DNA of 42,601 nt from Arenibacter sp. ARW7G5Y1 (GTDB lineage: Bacteria > Bacteroidota > Bacteroidia > Flavobacteriales > Flavobacteriaceae). Where the stretch lies: contig NZ_QJJZ01000027.1 of assembly GCF_003201775.1 (NCBI RefSeq), positions 1 to 42,601 on the forward strand. The letters are read 5' to 3'. The position numbers and the translations under genes are program-made. Under the pieces are notes generated by a model. That model ran no database searches. It was not told where the DNA came from and saw only the letters and a program-made list of their open reading frames with translations. Every line of letters begins with the position of its first letter. Position 1 is the first letter of the stretch. Shown one piece after another: positions 7,560-17,712 of the stretch.

Positions 7560-10109
7560 TTATCCAACCTCCTTTCGCAACACTTCCAACGGAGGACTTT
7601 TTATAACACTTCTACTATTGGTTATACCTATCAACAAGACCAATAAAGTAATTCCAGGGAACAGTACCAGAAAAGGAAATAAGGATGGTTTAAAAGCTGA
7701 TTCAAATACGAAAAAAGCCAGTAACTGGCTACTTACCAAAGACAGCAAAATTCCAGATAGACCTCCCAGGATACCCAAATAAAGGTACTCAAGAGCTACT
7801 ATTTTAAGTATTTGCCTGCTCTTGGCACCTAGGGTCCTTAGTAGTACACTTTCACGAATACGCTGATATTTACTGGTTCTTACTGCACCCATTAGTACAA
7901 TTATCCCCGTAAGGATGCTAAAAAATGCCATAAAATTTATAATCCATGAAATTTTGTTCAACAGCCCCTCGATGATCACTAAAATTTGCCTTATGTCCAG
8001 AATAGATACATTGGGAAATAATCTAACCAATTCCTTTTGCAGTTTGGCCGATGCATTTTCATCGGGCACATTGGTGGTAAGTACTGTAAATTGGGGAGCC
8101 TTTTCCAGGACACCTATGGGAAATACTATGGAAAAGTTAAGTTGCATTCGGCCCCAATCCACTGTTCTAATGCTTGATACAACGGTATTCATAATTACCC
8201 CCTGAACATTAAAGCTTAGCTTATCCCCCACTTTCACCTTGGCATCCCTGGCAAAATTATCACTTATGGAAATAGGTATTTGTTCTTTAGAGATTACTTT
8301 TGGAACCCATTCCCCAGCTTCCAATTTTTCGGAGGCGATAAGGCTATCCCTGTAGGTTACCCTAAATTCATGGTTCAATATCCAAGAGTTAATCCTTGAA
8401 GTGGTATCCTTTCTGATTTCGTTTACAGTCTCCCCCTGTATGCTATTTACGCGCATAGTAACTATCGGGATATCCGTCAATACAGCATGACCGTCGTTCC
8501 GTATTGTAGTGGCTACGGCTTCTTTCTGTTCGGTTTGAATATCCAGAAGAATTATATTGGGACTATTGGCATCTGTTTCCAAAGAAGATTTAGCCAGTAA
8601 GAAGTCTTTGGTAAAGTATAGGGTGCTTATTAAAAAGGTGCCAATACCAATGGCAAGGACCAAGGTCAAGGTTTGGTTCTGCGGTCTAAAAAGGTTGGAT
8701 AAACTATGACGGGCAGTAAAACCCCAAGAAGTAGGAAAATATTTTTTTATTGCCTTCATGGCCAATGCGGACAAACCGGCCATGATGGCGAAGGTAGCTA
8801 CCATGCCTATCACAAAAAACAAGGAATATTTCCAATCCTTTAATAACCAATATGAAAAAAGAAATAAGAAGGCCAAAATGGCCAAAGAAACCACAATCAA
8901 TCCCCGTCTAGATCTTGACTTATCCACTTCTTGAACCCTTAAAGCTTGTAGTGGCGAGACATACAGGGTATTCATTAGTGGGTAGAGAGCGAAAAGAACG
9001 GACATGAAAAGGCCCAAGAGTAGTCCCATGGCAACTGCCTTTGGAGCCAAAGTTAAATGTACATCCACCGGCAATAGATCTCCAAGAAGTAATGGGAATA
9101 TTTGCTGTAAAACAATACCTAATGCTGTACCTACGGCTCCCCCAAACAGACCAAGTACTGCAATCTGCAATAAATAAATCAGGAAGGTTTGTTTTTTGGT
9201 AACACCTAGGCACTTTAGAACGGCCACCGATCTTAATTTTTCCTTTATATAAATATTGATGGCACTTGCAATGCCAATACAACCAAGGAGGAGGGCTATA
9301 AAAGCGACCAGATTGAGGAACTTACCAAAATTTCCATAACGGCGTCCTAAATTGGCACTCGTAGAGGTGTGGGTATCCAAATCGGCACCTTCGGCGTCCA
9401 ATATAGGGTCCAACTCTTTATCCAGTGCCTCAAGATCTGTATCAGGTTGAACAAAATAGAATTCATAATCCAACCTACTGCCCTGCTGTATCAAGCCCGT
9501 TTCTTTAATAAACCTGTATGGAATCACTACCGGTGGTGCCACGGAACTAAACAGGCCAGAGCTACCTGGTATCGATTTTATTGACCCGGCAATGGGAAAG
9601 GTAACTTCCCCAATTTTAATGCTGTCTCCGGCTTTTAGGTTATACTGAAGCATAACGGTAGCATCCACTAGAGCCGCACCTTTATGTTGGTAGTTACCCG
9701 CTGCCGTCGTTGGTACTGTCTCCAATGTGCCATAAAAAGGAAATTCTCCTTCAATACCCCTAACCTGTACCAATTTGGAGGCCCCTGACTTGGGAAAGGC
9801 AGCCATGGACGGAAAGTTTATTTCTTTGGCATCGGCCCCGCCAAGGGAATCCAAAAGTCTTTCAACCCTTTCATTTGGTGGATTTCTACTATCCACAATA
9901 AAATCGGCCCCCATTAAGGATTTGGACTGTAGGGAAATATTTTTTTTAAGATTTTCGCCAAAAGATTGTATGGATACCACCGCAGCAATCCCCATAATAA
10001 TGGAGGCCATAAAAAGAAAAAGTTTTCTTTTGCTTGCTTTTCCATCGCGCCATGCCATTTTTAGTAGCCATAAAAAACCTGATCTTGAAGTACTATTATG
10101 TCCGTTCAC
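7560..10109 (-). CDS. ABC transporter permease, YbbP/FtsX-type
   Basis: This is an 849-residue inner-membrane protein of the MacB/FtsX type with the duplicated layout of E. coli YbbP. It has one N-terminal membrane segment (about 25-45), an extracytoplasmic domain (about 50-260), an FtsX-like bundle of three to four helices (about 265-395), two further helices (about 405-460), a fourth helix region near 480, a second extracytoplasmic domain (about 510-710), and a C-terminal FtsX domain (about 720-845). Its start overlaps the end of the ATPase gene by 4 bp (ATGA type), so the two are co-translated. Such complexes are mechanotransmitting transporters acting on periplasmic or envelope substrates rather than classical importers. 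The substrate is unknown. Confidence 0.88.
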   Translation of the reverse strand: MNGHNSTSRSGFLWLLKMAWRDGKASKRKLFLFMASIIMGIAAVVSIQSFGENLKKNISLQSKSLMGADFIVDSRNPPNERVERLLDSLGGADAKEINFPSMAAFPKSGASKLVQVRGIEGEFPFYGTLETVPTTAAGNYQHKGAALVDATVMLQYNLKAGDSIKIGEVTFPIAGSIKSIPGSSGLFSSVAPPVVIPYRFIKETGLIQQGSRLDYEFYFVQPDTDLEALDKELDPILDAEGADLDTHTSTSANLGRRYGNFGKFLNLVAFIALLLGCIGIASAINIYIKEKLRSVAVLKCLGVTKKQTFLIYLLQIAVLGLFGGAVGTALGIVLQQIFPLLLGDLLPVDVHLTLAPKAVAMGLLLGLFMSVLFALYPLMNTLYVSPLQALRVQEVDKSRSRRGLIVVSLAILAFLFLFSYWLLKDWKYSLFFVIGMVATFAIMAGLSALAMKAIKKYFPTSWGFTARHSLSNLFRPQNQTLTLVLAIGIGTFLISTLYFTKDFLLAKSSLETDANSPNIILLDIQTEQKEAVATTIRNDGHAVLTDIPIVTMRVNSIQGETVNEIRKDTTSRINSWILNHEFRVTYRDSLIASEKLEAGEWVPKVISKEQIPISISDNFARDAKVKVGDKLSFNVQGVIMNTVVSSIRTVDWGRMQLNFSIVFPIGVLEKAPQFTVLTTNVPDENASAKLQKELVRLFPNVSILDIRQILVIIEGLLNKISWIINFMAFFSILTGIIVLMGAVRTSKYQRIRESVLLRTLGAKSRQILKIVALEYLYLGILGGLSGILLSLVSSQLLAFFVFESAFKPSLFPFLVLFPGITLLVLLIGITNSRSVIKSPPLEVLRKEVG

Positions 10110-10795
10110 AGTGTAGTTGTTTCTTGGTTGGCAATAATCCTACCTCCTTTTAACCTTAGTATGTGTTGGGTTTTGGCTGCCAATTCCAAATCGTGGGTAA
10201 CTATAACCAAAGTAGTGCCTGCATCTGCATTAAGTTGAAAAAGTAATTGTATTACCTTTTCACCTGTTTCCGCATCCAAATTACCGGTAGGCTCATCGGC
10301 GAATAAAATGGAAGGCTTGTTGGAAAATGCCCGGGCCAAGGCAACGCGCTGTTGCTCCCCACCTGAGAGCTGGGACGGATAATGATGGAATCGATTTTGT
10401 AGACCTACCTTATCCAGAAGTTCCATCCCGTTCTTCATAGCATTTTTATCCCCCCGTAATTCCAGAGGGATGGCTACATTTTCCAAAGCGGTCAGTGTTG
10501 GTAGCAATTGGAAATCCTGAAACACAAAGCCTACGTTCCCATTGCGTAGTATGGCCCTCTCATCTTCATTTAAACTCCCTAATTCGGTGCCGTATAGGGT
10601 TACCATTCCCGAATCGGGTCGATCCAGACCCGCACATATACCAAGTAAAGTTGTTTTTCCGCTCCCTGATGGGCCTACAATGGAAAAAGTATCCCCTTCC
10701 TCCACATCAAAAGAAATATCCTGTAATACCGTCAATTTTTTAGAGCCACTGGTATAGATTTTCCCTAAATTGCTTACGTTTAATATCTTTGCCAT
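10106..10795 (-). CDS. ABC transporter ATP-binding protein, YbbA/LolD-type
   Basis: This 229-residue ATPase has Walker [10 protein letters not shown] (about 40-48), the Q-loop [14 protein letters not shown], the signature [15 protein letters not shown], Walker [13 protein letters not shown] and the switch His in VTHDLE. These features place it in the MacB/LolD/FtsE/YbbA group. It is the first gene of a two-gene minus-strand operon with the YbbP-like permease, with a 4-bp overlap. It is divergent from a TesA-like esterase at a distance of 71 bp from the chosen esterase start. That order (tesA divergent from ybbA-ybbP) is also found in E. coli, which supports the YbbA rather than LolD assignment. 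Confidence 0.9.
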   Translation of the reverse strand: MAKILNVSNLGKIYTSGSKKLTVLQDISFDVEEGDTFSIVGPSGSGKTTLLGICAGLDRPDSGMVTLYGTELGSLNEDERAILRNGNVGFVFQDFQLLPTLTALENVAIPLELRGDKNAMKNGMELLDKVGLQNRFHHYPSQLSGGEQQRVALARAFSNKPSILFADEPTGNLDAETGEKVIQLLFQLNADAGTTLVIVTHDLELAAKTQHILRLKGGRIIANQETTTL

Positions 10796-10866
10796 ATAAT
10801 TTCTATTTCGTGGTTTTCCAAAGTAGGCAAAATACAGAAATGATTTTGATTTTAATCCGATATCCC

Positions 10867-11556
10867 ATGCGAACCTTGTTAAGATTTTCTTATTTATTTT
10901 TCATTTTTTTCGCTTCTTGTGGAAATATAGCAACCAAGAAGACCGATGCCGGGGAAAAAGAGGAAAATTCCATAGAAAGCAAGATGGAGGCGAAGAGCGA
11001 GAGCGAAGTAATTCTGTTCTTTGGTAATAGCCTAACAGCAGGTATGGGGCTTGACCCAAATGAAGCTTTTCCCGCTTTGATCCAAGAGAAGGTAGATTCA
11101 CTGCAACTGGCTTACAAAGTGGTGAATGCCGGCTTAAGTGGGGAAACTACGGCCAGTGGTAAAAATAGATTGGACTGGGTGCTTAATTCTGAAATAGCCG
11201 TTTTTGTCCTGGAATTGGGGGCCAACGATGGTCTGCGGGGTATTCCCTTGGAAGAAACCCGAAGCAACTTACAGGAAATTATACATATGGTGCAACAAAA
11301 AACTCCCATGACGACCATTATTTTGGCTGGTATGCAAATACCCCCCAATATGGGTCAGGACTATACTGCGGAATTCAAGAATATATTTCCAGATCTAGCC
11401 AAAAAAAATAATATTGGCCTTATTCCATTCCTGTTGGAGGATGTGGCAGGAAATCCAGAATTAAATCAACCTGATGGAATACACCCTACGGCCGAAGGTC
11501 AAAAGATTATTGCCAACAATATATGGCCCATAATTGCAACTGCAATTAAACAATGA
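10867..11556 (+). CDS. TesA-like GDSL/SGNH arylesterase lipoprotein
   Basis: I chose the ATG at 10867, giving 230 residues. From there the protein begins with MRTLLRFSYLFFIFFASCG, a typical lipoprotein signal with Cys18 as the lipid anchor. An in-frame ATG at 10789 would overlap the ATPase gene and bury the signal. SGNH blocks are present: block I as FFGNSLTAG (catalytic Ser; GNSL instead of GDSL, common in Bacteroidetes), block II Gly in GLSGETT, block III as LGANDGLRG and block V as QPDGIHPTAEG with catalytic Asp and His. The fold is that of E. coli TesA, which hydrolyses acyl esters and lysophospholipids. The divergent neighbour is the YbbA/YbbP pair, as in E. coli. It is probably anchored to the outer or inner membrane. 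Confidence 0.85.
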   Translation: MRTLLRFSYLFFIFFASCGNIATKKTDAGEKEENSIESKMEAKSESEVILFFGNSLTAGMGLDPNEAFPALIQEKVDSLQLAYKVVNAGLSGETTASGKNRLDWVLNSEIAVFVLELGANDGLRGIPLEETRSNLQEIIHMVQQKTPMTTIILAGMQIPPNMGQDYTAEFKNIFPDLAKKNNIGLIPFLLEDVAGNPELNQPDGIHPTAEGQKIIANNIWPIIATAIKQ

Positions 11557-11752
11557 GCCAATATATTATTATGGAACAATAGTGGATATGGATATATGAA
11601 GGGAAATTGACAGCCTTTTAGATTGATAACACCACAGGTGAAATACATTGGTAAAAATGGCGTTTGTATTTATGAATCCATTTAATTGGTGCATGGCCAT
11701 AAGTACATCCCAAGAAATTATAAATTCCCCGCAATAATTTAACCATCCTATA

Positions 11753-14110
11753 ATGACAGATCCCCGGGACCAAATTAAATTACTAACAGAGAGGCTCCAA
11801 CTTTTGCTCCGCAGACAGGATGAGTTTTCAAGGGAAATAGAAATGCTCCGGAAAGATATCAATCTCCTGAGGAAAAGCCATGAAAACCCGGGTCCTTCCA
11901 AGGTGTTATCTGCAGCGGTAGCACCGACCAAAGAACCTTTTGAGGAAGAAGTACAGGATTCGGCATTCGTTTCTGGACAGGGGAATACTTTTGTTGGAAA
12001 GGAGTCTGCCAGAACAGCGAAAAACCCCAAATTAAAGCTGGATATAGAAAAATTTATTGGTGAGAATCTAATCAATAAAATAGGAATAATCATTACGGTC
12101 ATTGGTGTGGCCATAGGGGCAAAATACTCTATGGATCACGATCTGATCAGCCCACTTACCAGGATAATATTGGGCTATTTGGCAGGTGCGGGACTCTTGG
12201 GATTCGGTATAAGATTAAAACAAAAATTCGAGAACTATAGTGCTGTATTGGTAAGTGGCGCCATGGCCATTTTCTATTTTATCACCTTTGCCGCTTATAG
12301 CTTTTATAACCTTTATCCACAGGGAATAGCCTTTACCCTTATGGTCATATTTACTGTTTTTACAGTGGTAGCGGCTATTAATTATAATAGGCAAGTAATT
12401 GCCCTTATTGGATTGGTGGGTGCCTATGCCATCCCATTTTTGTTGAGTGAAGGTTCGGATGAAGTGATGGTGCTATTTGGTTACATGGCAATTATTAATA
12501 TTGGTATCCTTATCATCGCATTTAAAAAATATTGGAAACCACTTTATTATTCCTCTTTTGGATTGACCTGGTTTATGTTTTTTGTTTGGTACCTATCAAA
12601 GTATAAAACAGAAGAACATTTTGGAATGGCTTTGATTTTTATGGGCCTGTTTTTTCTTATATTTTACATGGCCTTTCTGGGATATAAACTCTTGCAAAAA
12701 GAAAAATTTGGAATTACCGATGTGATACTCCTTTTGCTAAATTCCATGATCTTTTTTGGATTGGGTTATAGTATATTGAATAATCATGAGGCAGGAAAAC
12801 AACTTTTGGGATTATTTACGCTTATAAACGCCCTAATCCATTTTGTAGTAGGCTTTCTAATCTATCGCCAGAAACTGGCCGACGTTAATTTATTTTATTT
12901 TATTATTGGCTTGGTCCTGGTGTTTATAACTATTGCCGTCCCTGTTCAATTGGATGGAAATTGGGTAACCCTATTATGGGCTGGGGAGGCCACCTTATTA
13001 TTCTGGCTTGGACGATCCAAACATGTTACCATATATGAACAACTCTCCTTTCCCTTAATGCTATTGGCCGTATTGAGCATCTTTGAAGATTGGTCGTGGG
13101 TTTATAGTGTCTACGATCCTGTTGATAGTGGAACAAAGATAAGACCCTTATTGAATTTAAATTTTCTTACGTCATTGCTGAGTATCTGTGCTTTCGGGTT
13201 CATGTATTGGACAGACCTAAATCAACGGGACTCCCCTAGCAATAAATCCAGAAACACCTACTTAAGAATCATTTCCATGTCCATTCCGGTCATTCTGGTA
13301 TTGATAACTTATTTTGCCCTCAGGATTGAAATAACCACCTATTGGGACCAATTATACTTAGATTCTGCCCTTTTTATTACACCAGAAGGCCAAGATCATC
13401 CCAGTTATCTGTGGAATTATGACATTAAAAGTTTTAGGAATATTTGGACCATTAACTATACCTTGTTGTTTATGTCGGTACTTTCGTTTATTAACATTAA
13501 AAGGCTGAAGAGTCATCAATTGGGTGTATTTCAAATAGGGATAAATACTTTGGCAATTGCTTTCTTTTTGTTTATCGGCCTTTATGGGATCAGCGAACTT
13601 CGGGAAAGTTATTTGGATAGGATCAATAATGAATATTACCATATTGGTGCCTGGAATATAATAATTAGATACGTCTCTTATTTTTTTGTTGGTCTTACTT
13701 TATACGCCACATATATGTACAAGCGACAAGAATTTTTAAAACTGCGTTTTAGTATTGGCTATGATCTTTTATTATATATTACAATACTTTGGATTTCCTG
13801 TAGTGAATTGATCCATTGGATGGATATTATGGAATTTACACAGTCATACAAGTTGGGACTTAGTATATTATGGGGTCTTTATGCGCTATTTCTAATCGTT
13901 TTGGGTATATGGAAAAACAAGAAACATCTGCGGATAATGGCTATTGCCCTATTTGGAGTTACATTGGTTAAACTTTTCCTATATGACATATCACATTTGG
14001 ATACACTAGCGAAGACTGTTGTCTTCGTTTCCTTGGGTGTGCTATTATTGATTATATCTTTTTTGTACAATAAATACAAACATATTATATCCAATGAAGT
14101 GGAGAAATAG
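11753..14110 (+). CDS. DUF2339 polytopic membrane protein
   Basis: This is a 785-residue protein. Residues about 3-45 form a charged coiled coil (LTERLQLLLRRQDEFSREIE), followed by a low-complexity linker to about residue 95, and then roughly twenty or more closely packed hydrophobic helices to the C-terminus. The segment starting FIGENLINKIGIIITVIGV matches the entry to the DUF2339 membrane region. The function of DUF2339 is not established. The gene ends 17 bp inside the start of a DUF3999 gene in another frame, so the two products are likely made together. The N-terminal coiled coil probably faces the cytoplasm. No catalytic motif is visible. About 195 bp separate it from the TesA-like gene. 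Confidence 0.8.
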   Translation: MTDPRDQIKLLTERLQLLLRRQDEFSREIEMLRKDINLLRKSHENPGPSKVLSAAVAPTKEPFEEEVQDSAFVSGQGNTFVGKESARTAKNPKLKLDIEKFIGENLINKIGIIITVIGVAIGAKYSMDHDLISPLTRIILGYLAGAGLLGFGIRLKQKFENYSAVLVSGAMAIFYFITFAAYSFYNLYPQGIAFTLMVIFTVFTVVAAINYNRQVIALIGLVGAYAIPFLLSEGSDEVMVLFGYMAIINIGILIIAFKKYWKPLYYSSFGLTWFMFFVWYLSKYKTEEHFGMALIFMGLFFLIFYMAFLGYKLLQKEKFGITDVILLLLNSMIFFGLGYSILNNHEAGKQLLGLFTLINALIHFVVGFLIYRQKLADVNLFYFIIGLVLVFITIAVPVQLDGNWVTLLWAGEATLLFWLGRSKHVTIYEQLSFPLMLLAVLSIFEDWSWVYSVYDPVDSGTKIRPLLNLNFLTSLLSICAFGFMYWTDLNQRDSPSNKSRNTYLRIISMSIPVILVLITYFALRIEITTYWDQLYLDSALFITPEGQDHPSYLWNYDIKSFRNIWTINYTLLFMSVLSFINIKRLKSHQLGVFQIGINTLAIAFFLFIGLYGISELRESYLDRINNEYYHIGAWNIIIRYVSYFFVGLTLYATYMYKRQEFLKLRFSIGYDLLLYITILWISCSELIHWMDIMEFTQSYKLGLSILWGLYALFLIVLGIWKNKKHLRIMAIALFGVTLVKLFLYDISHLDTLAKTVVFVSLGVLLLIISFLYNKYKHIISNEVEK

Positions 14111-15329
14111 ACAAATCATCCTCATACTCCTTTTGACTTGTTCCCTGTGCTACGGTCAAATGGACCATTATCAATTCAAGAGATTGATTACAGGGGTAAA
14201 TGATCAATGGCACAGGGTACCATTACCCGATTCAATTTTTGGCAAGGTATCAAGGGATTTATCCGATCTTAGAATATATGGCTTGGGGAACAATAACGAT
14301 ACTATTGAAGTTCCCTATCTGCTCCGTATCAATTCCAAAAAAATCAACAGTAGGGCTATTACTTTCAAAACATTGAATACGTCTTATAACAACAAGGGCT
14401 ATTATTATACTTTTGAAGTGCCTGCCGCGGTTTCTATAAATCAAATAGATTTGAATTTTAAGGAGAGGAATTTCGATTGGAATATAGATCTGCAAGGTAG
14501 TTGGCAACAAGAGGAATGGTTTACTCTGGTAAATGATTATCGTATTCTATCCATAAAAAATGAACTGACGGATTATGAATTTACGACCGTTATCCTTCCC
14601 AATTCCAAATACCGTTTTTTTAGGTTACACATTAAAAGTGATAAAAAGCCTAATTTAATATCTGCCCAAATTTTTGATAATGAATCCACAGATGGGGAGT
14701 ATAAAAAATATCCGATCAATGAAGTGATGATTGATGGGAATAGAGCCAAAAATACTACAGAAATAATAGTGGATCTGGCCAAGCCTATTCCAGTTGGTTC
14801 CATTTCCTTTGGGGTACGGGAACAATATGATTTTTATAGACCAATTGCCATATCACATATAATAGATAGTGTTAAAACCGATAAGGGTTGGAAGTATAAT
14901 TATAATACTTTGCTAAAAGGGACATTGAGTTCATTGGAAGAAAGTAGCTTTGATTTTCCCAGTACTATTGTGCAAAAAATAAAAATAACGGTCTACAATG
15001 GAGATAATCAGCCGCTAACCTATGAAAATTTTCAAGTAAAGGGATTTCTACATGAATTGGTTGCCAGGTTTACCAAGGAAGGAACTTATTATCTAACTTA
15101 TGGAAATAGTGAAGGTTCCTTTCCGAACTACGACATTGCACAATTTTCCAAAAATATCCCAGAAACCCTTGCTCCTTTAAAAGTAGGTAGTGAACAAAGG
15201 TTACGCAATCTACAATTTTTGGAGCAGGAGCCTATTTTTAAAAATAAGCTATGGTTGTGGGCCATCATTGCCATTATCATCATGGTTCTGGGCGGGTTCT
15301 CTTTAAATATGATAAAAAATCGGGATTAA
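14094..15329 (+). CDS. DUF3999-like membrane-anchored envelope protein
   Basis: This 411-residue protein has a signal peptide (about 1-21, ending LCYGQ) and a single C-terminal membrane helix (about 383-403, LWLWAIIAIIIMVLGGFSL), leaving a short basic tail in the cytoplasm. The exported part is beta-rich, with segments such as NQIDLNFKERNFDWNIDLQG and FRLHIKSDKKPNLI that resemble F5/8 (discoidin-like) carbohydrate- or protein-binding sandwiches. This is the arrangement of DUF3999 proteins. The start overlaps the end of the DUF2339 gene by 17 bp, a strong sign of a functional pair. A role in an envelope complex with the DUF2339 membrane protein is an inference; no enzyme motif is seen. Confidence 0.72.
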   Translation: MKWRNRQIILILLLTCSLCYGQMDHYQFKRLITGVNDQWHRVPLPDSIFGKVSRDLSDLRIYGLGNNNDTIEVPYLLRINSKKINSRAITFKTLNTSYNNKGYYYTFEVPAAVSINQIDLNFKERNFDWNIDLQGSWQQEEWFTLVNDYRILSIKNELTDYEFTTVILPNSKYRFFRLHIKSDKKPNLISAQIFDNESTDGEYKKYPINEVMIDGNRAKNTTEIIVDLAKPIPVGSISFGVREQYDFYRPIAISHIIDSVKTDKGWKYNYNTLLKGTLSSLEESSFDFPSTIVQKIKITVYNGDNQPLTYENFQVKGFLHELVARFTKEGTYYLTYGNSEGSFPNYDIAQFSKNIPETLAPLKVGSEQRLRNLQFLEQEPIFKNKLWLWAIIAIIIMVLGGFSLNMIKNRD

Positions 15330-15861
15330 ATCCTACAGGTCTTTTTGAAAATGGTTGAGAGACAAATACAAAGCCTGGAATAATCAGTTTTTTCCGATAC
15401 GTTGGGTGGACAATAAAATTGTGTCGACCATCCTGGCCCGCAATAGTGTAATAAGGAATGAAGAGCAAATTCTTATAGTGCCTAATGCTCCCCCTCTTAG
15501 GGCCTGTAAAGTGCTTTTAAGTCCAATTACGGAATGTATTGAAAGTCATTAAATCATATGGATTGGCTAACTTATTGGAAACCCTGTACCATAATTTTTG
15601 TTTATATTCGCTGCAAATAATTGCTATATAGTACAAGTCTACATGTGGGTTGAAAATTCCTTTCCAAGCAAATTATCGGTTACTATAGGGACATCTGTAT
15701 CCAGTCCGTTTTATGGTGTTGGGTTGGTAGCTTCCATTAAATTACCTACCCAAAATCATTTATCGAAACCTATATTATCTTGAACATTGATTGGTTTTGC
15801 ATCAACAACCTATTCCCAAATAATTTAAACCTAAATTCTATATATTAATTTAAAGTCGATT
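15330..15861. other. Gene-free stretch between DUF3999 and the dipeptidyl-peptidase
   Basis: About 530 bp. Two short open frames (15355-15552 and 15598-15783, plus strand) occur, but their translations match nothing I recognise and have no initiation context. No terminator hairpin, repeat or clear promoter box is visible. I regard it as non-coding or decayed sequence. Confidence 0.35.
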
Positions 15862-17712
15862 ATGATAAAAAACAAAATTGCATTTTTATTCACATTTTTA
15901 ATGGGTGTACTAACCATAGTTAGCGCCCAGAAGAGTGGAACATTATTGGAAAAAAAATCTATTCCAATTTTCGAGAACGGTGAGGCCCAGGTTGTTCCCG
16001 GATTTAGTGATGAAGCAACTTGGATAACACACGACCTATGGGTTGAAACTGAATTTGATACCGATGGGGATGGCAAAAAAGACAGAATGCACGTCTCGGT
16101 CACCCGACCTGGTCAAACTGAAACGGAAGGACTCAAATTGCCTATCATTTACATCAGTAGTCCATATTTTGCTGGTGTGGCTTCCAATTTAAATGAGATT
16201 TTTTGGGATGTACGACATGAATTGGGGGAAACACCCAAAGAGCGTTTACACCCAAATGTAGTTAGGACAGGGAAAAGACCCTATATTTCCAAATCACATA
16301 TAAAAACTTGGGTTCCCCGGGGTTATATTGTAGTGCATTCCTCTTCGCCGGGTACAGGGTTGTCACAAGGTTCTCCCACTGTTGGAGGGGACAATGAGTC
16401 CTTGGCCCCTAAAGCGGTCATTGATTGGTTATGTGGTAGGGCCAAGGGTTATACGGAGCCTTATGGAAAAGAAAGGGTAAAGGCTTATTGGTCTACCGGA
16501 AAAGTTGGTATGACAGGGACTTCCTATAATGGGACCATACCATTGGCTGCCGCTACCACTGGAGTTGAGGGGTTGGAAGCCATTATTCCCATCGCCCCCA
16601 ATACTTCCTATTACCATTACTATAGATCCAATGGTCTTGTACGTTCCCCAGGAGGATTCTTAGGAGAAGATATAGACGTGCTTTACGATTTTATACACAG
16701 CGGGGACGAGTCCAAACGGGCCTACAATAATAGGGTTGTTAGGGATACTGAGATGAAAAACGGTATGGACCGTATTACAGGTGATTACAACGAGTTTTGG
16801 GCGGGGCGTGATTATTTAAACGATATGGAACCCATGAAGGCTGCTTTATTCATGGCACACGGATTTAATGATTGGAATGTAATGCCCGAACATAGTTATA
16901 GAATTTACAAGGCCGCCAAGGATAAAGGCTTGCCTACCCAAATATATTATCACCAGAACGGGCATGGTGGAGAGCCGCCTCTAACCCTTATGAATAAGTG
17001 GTTTACCCATTATTTGCACGGAGTTGAAAATGGCGTGGAAGAGGATGCCAAGGCCTGGATTGTTCGTGAGAATGATGATAAACTAAATCCTACGCCCTAT
17101 GAGGATTATCCAAATCCGGAAGCGGCACCCGTAACTTTATATCTTGAAGGTGGTGCACCGGAGATAGGTGGATTAAAAACAGAAAAAAAGGACGATCAAG
17201 GAGTGGAAACCTTAGTGGATAACTTTTCCTTTTCTGGAGAAACTTTGGCCAAGGCTGAGAATACAAATCACCGCCTGCTTTATATTACCCCAACCTTGAC
17301 CCAGGATATTCACTTATCAGGAGTCCCTAAAATTAGTATTTCTGTGGCGAGCAACAAAGCTGCTGCCAATTTATCGGTTTGGTTGGTTTCCTTACCTTGG
17401 AATGATGGCAAGAATGTAAAAATAACGGATAACATCATAACCCGTGGTTGGGCAGATCCACAAAACCATAGTTCCCTTACCCACAGCGAACCATTGGTCC
17501 CTGGAACCTTCTACAATCTATCCTTTGAATTGATGCCCGATGATCAGGTTATACCAAAAGGCCAACAAATTGCACTTATGATTTTCTCTAGTGACAGGGA
17601 ATTTACGCTTTTGCCCGATCCCGGAACGGAATTATCGGTTGATCTTGATGCAACTGCGTTAACCTTACCTGTTGTTGGAGGTATAGACGCCTTTAAAAGT
17701 GCTACCGAATAA
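15862..17712 (+). CDS. Secreted Xaa-Pro dipeptidyl-peptidase (S15/CocE family)
   Basis: This is a 616-residue protein with a signal peptide (about 1-22, ending VSAQ). The catalytic triad of the S15 alpha/beta hydrolase family is readable: Ser221 in GMTGTSYNG, Asp337 in HGFNDWNVMP and His368 in NGHGGEP. A C-terminal beta-sandwich (PepX_C, about 410-600) contains FYNLSFELMPDDQVIPKGQ, typical of the family. PepX enzymes remove Xaa-Pro dipeptides from N-termini; related CocE enzymes hydrolyse esters. The FNDWNV motif and overall length favour the peptidase annotation. It is probably periplasmic or outer-membrane exposed and would help in peptide scavenging. It stands alone, followed by a bidirectional terminator shared with carB. 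Confidence 0.85.
   Translation: MIKNKIAFLFTFLMGVLTIVSAQKSGTLLEKKSIPIFENGEAQVVPGFSDEATWITHDLWVETEFDTDGDGKKDRMHVSVTRPGQTETEGLKLPIIYISSPYFAGVASNLNEIFWDVRHELGETPKERLHPNVVRTGKRPYISKSHIKTWVPRGYIVVHSSSPGTGLSQGSPTVGGDNESLAPKAVIDWLCGRAKGYTEPYGKERVKAYWSTGKVGMTGTSYNGTIPLAAATTGVEGLEAIIPIAPNTSYYHYYRSNGLVRSPGGFLGEDIDVLYDFIHSGDESKRAYNNRVVRDTEMKNGMDRITGDYNEFWAGRDYLNDMEPMKAALFMAHGFNDWNVMPEHSYRIYKAAKDKGLPTQIYYHQNGHGGEPPLTLMNKWFTHYLHGVENGVEEDAKAWIVRENDDKLNPTPYEDYPNPEAAPVTLYLEGGAPEIGGLKTEKKDDQGVETLVDNFSFSGETLAKAENTNHRLLYITPTLTQDIHLSGVPKISISVASNKAAANLSVWLVSLPWNDGKNVKITDNIITRGWADPQNHSSLTHSEPLVPGTFYNLSFELMPDDQVIPKGQQIALMIFSSDREFTLLPDPGTELSVDLDATALTLPVVGGIDAFKSATE

Noticed and set aside
10789..10866. Longer N-terminus for the TesA-like esterase starting at 10789
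   Set aside because: It would overlap the divergent ATPase gene and move the lipoprotein signal inward; the ATG at 10867 gives a standard signal.
11569..12114. 181-codon minus-strand frame
   Set aside because: It overlaps the N-terminal half of the DUF2339 gene in antisense and has no recognisable features; the plus-strand protein is convincing.
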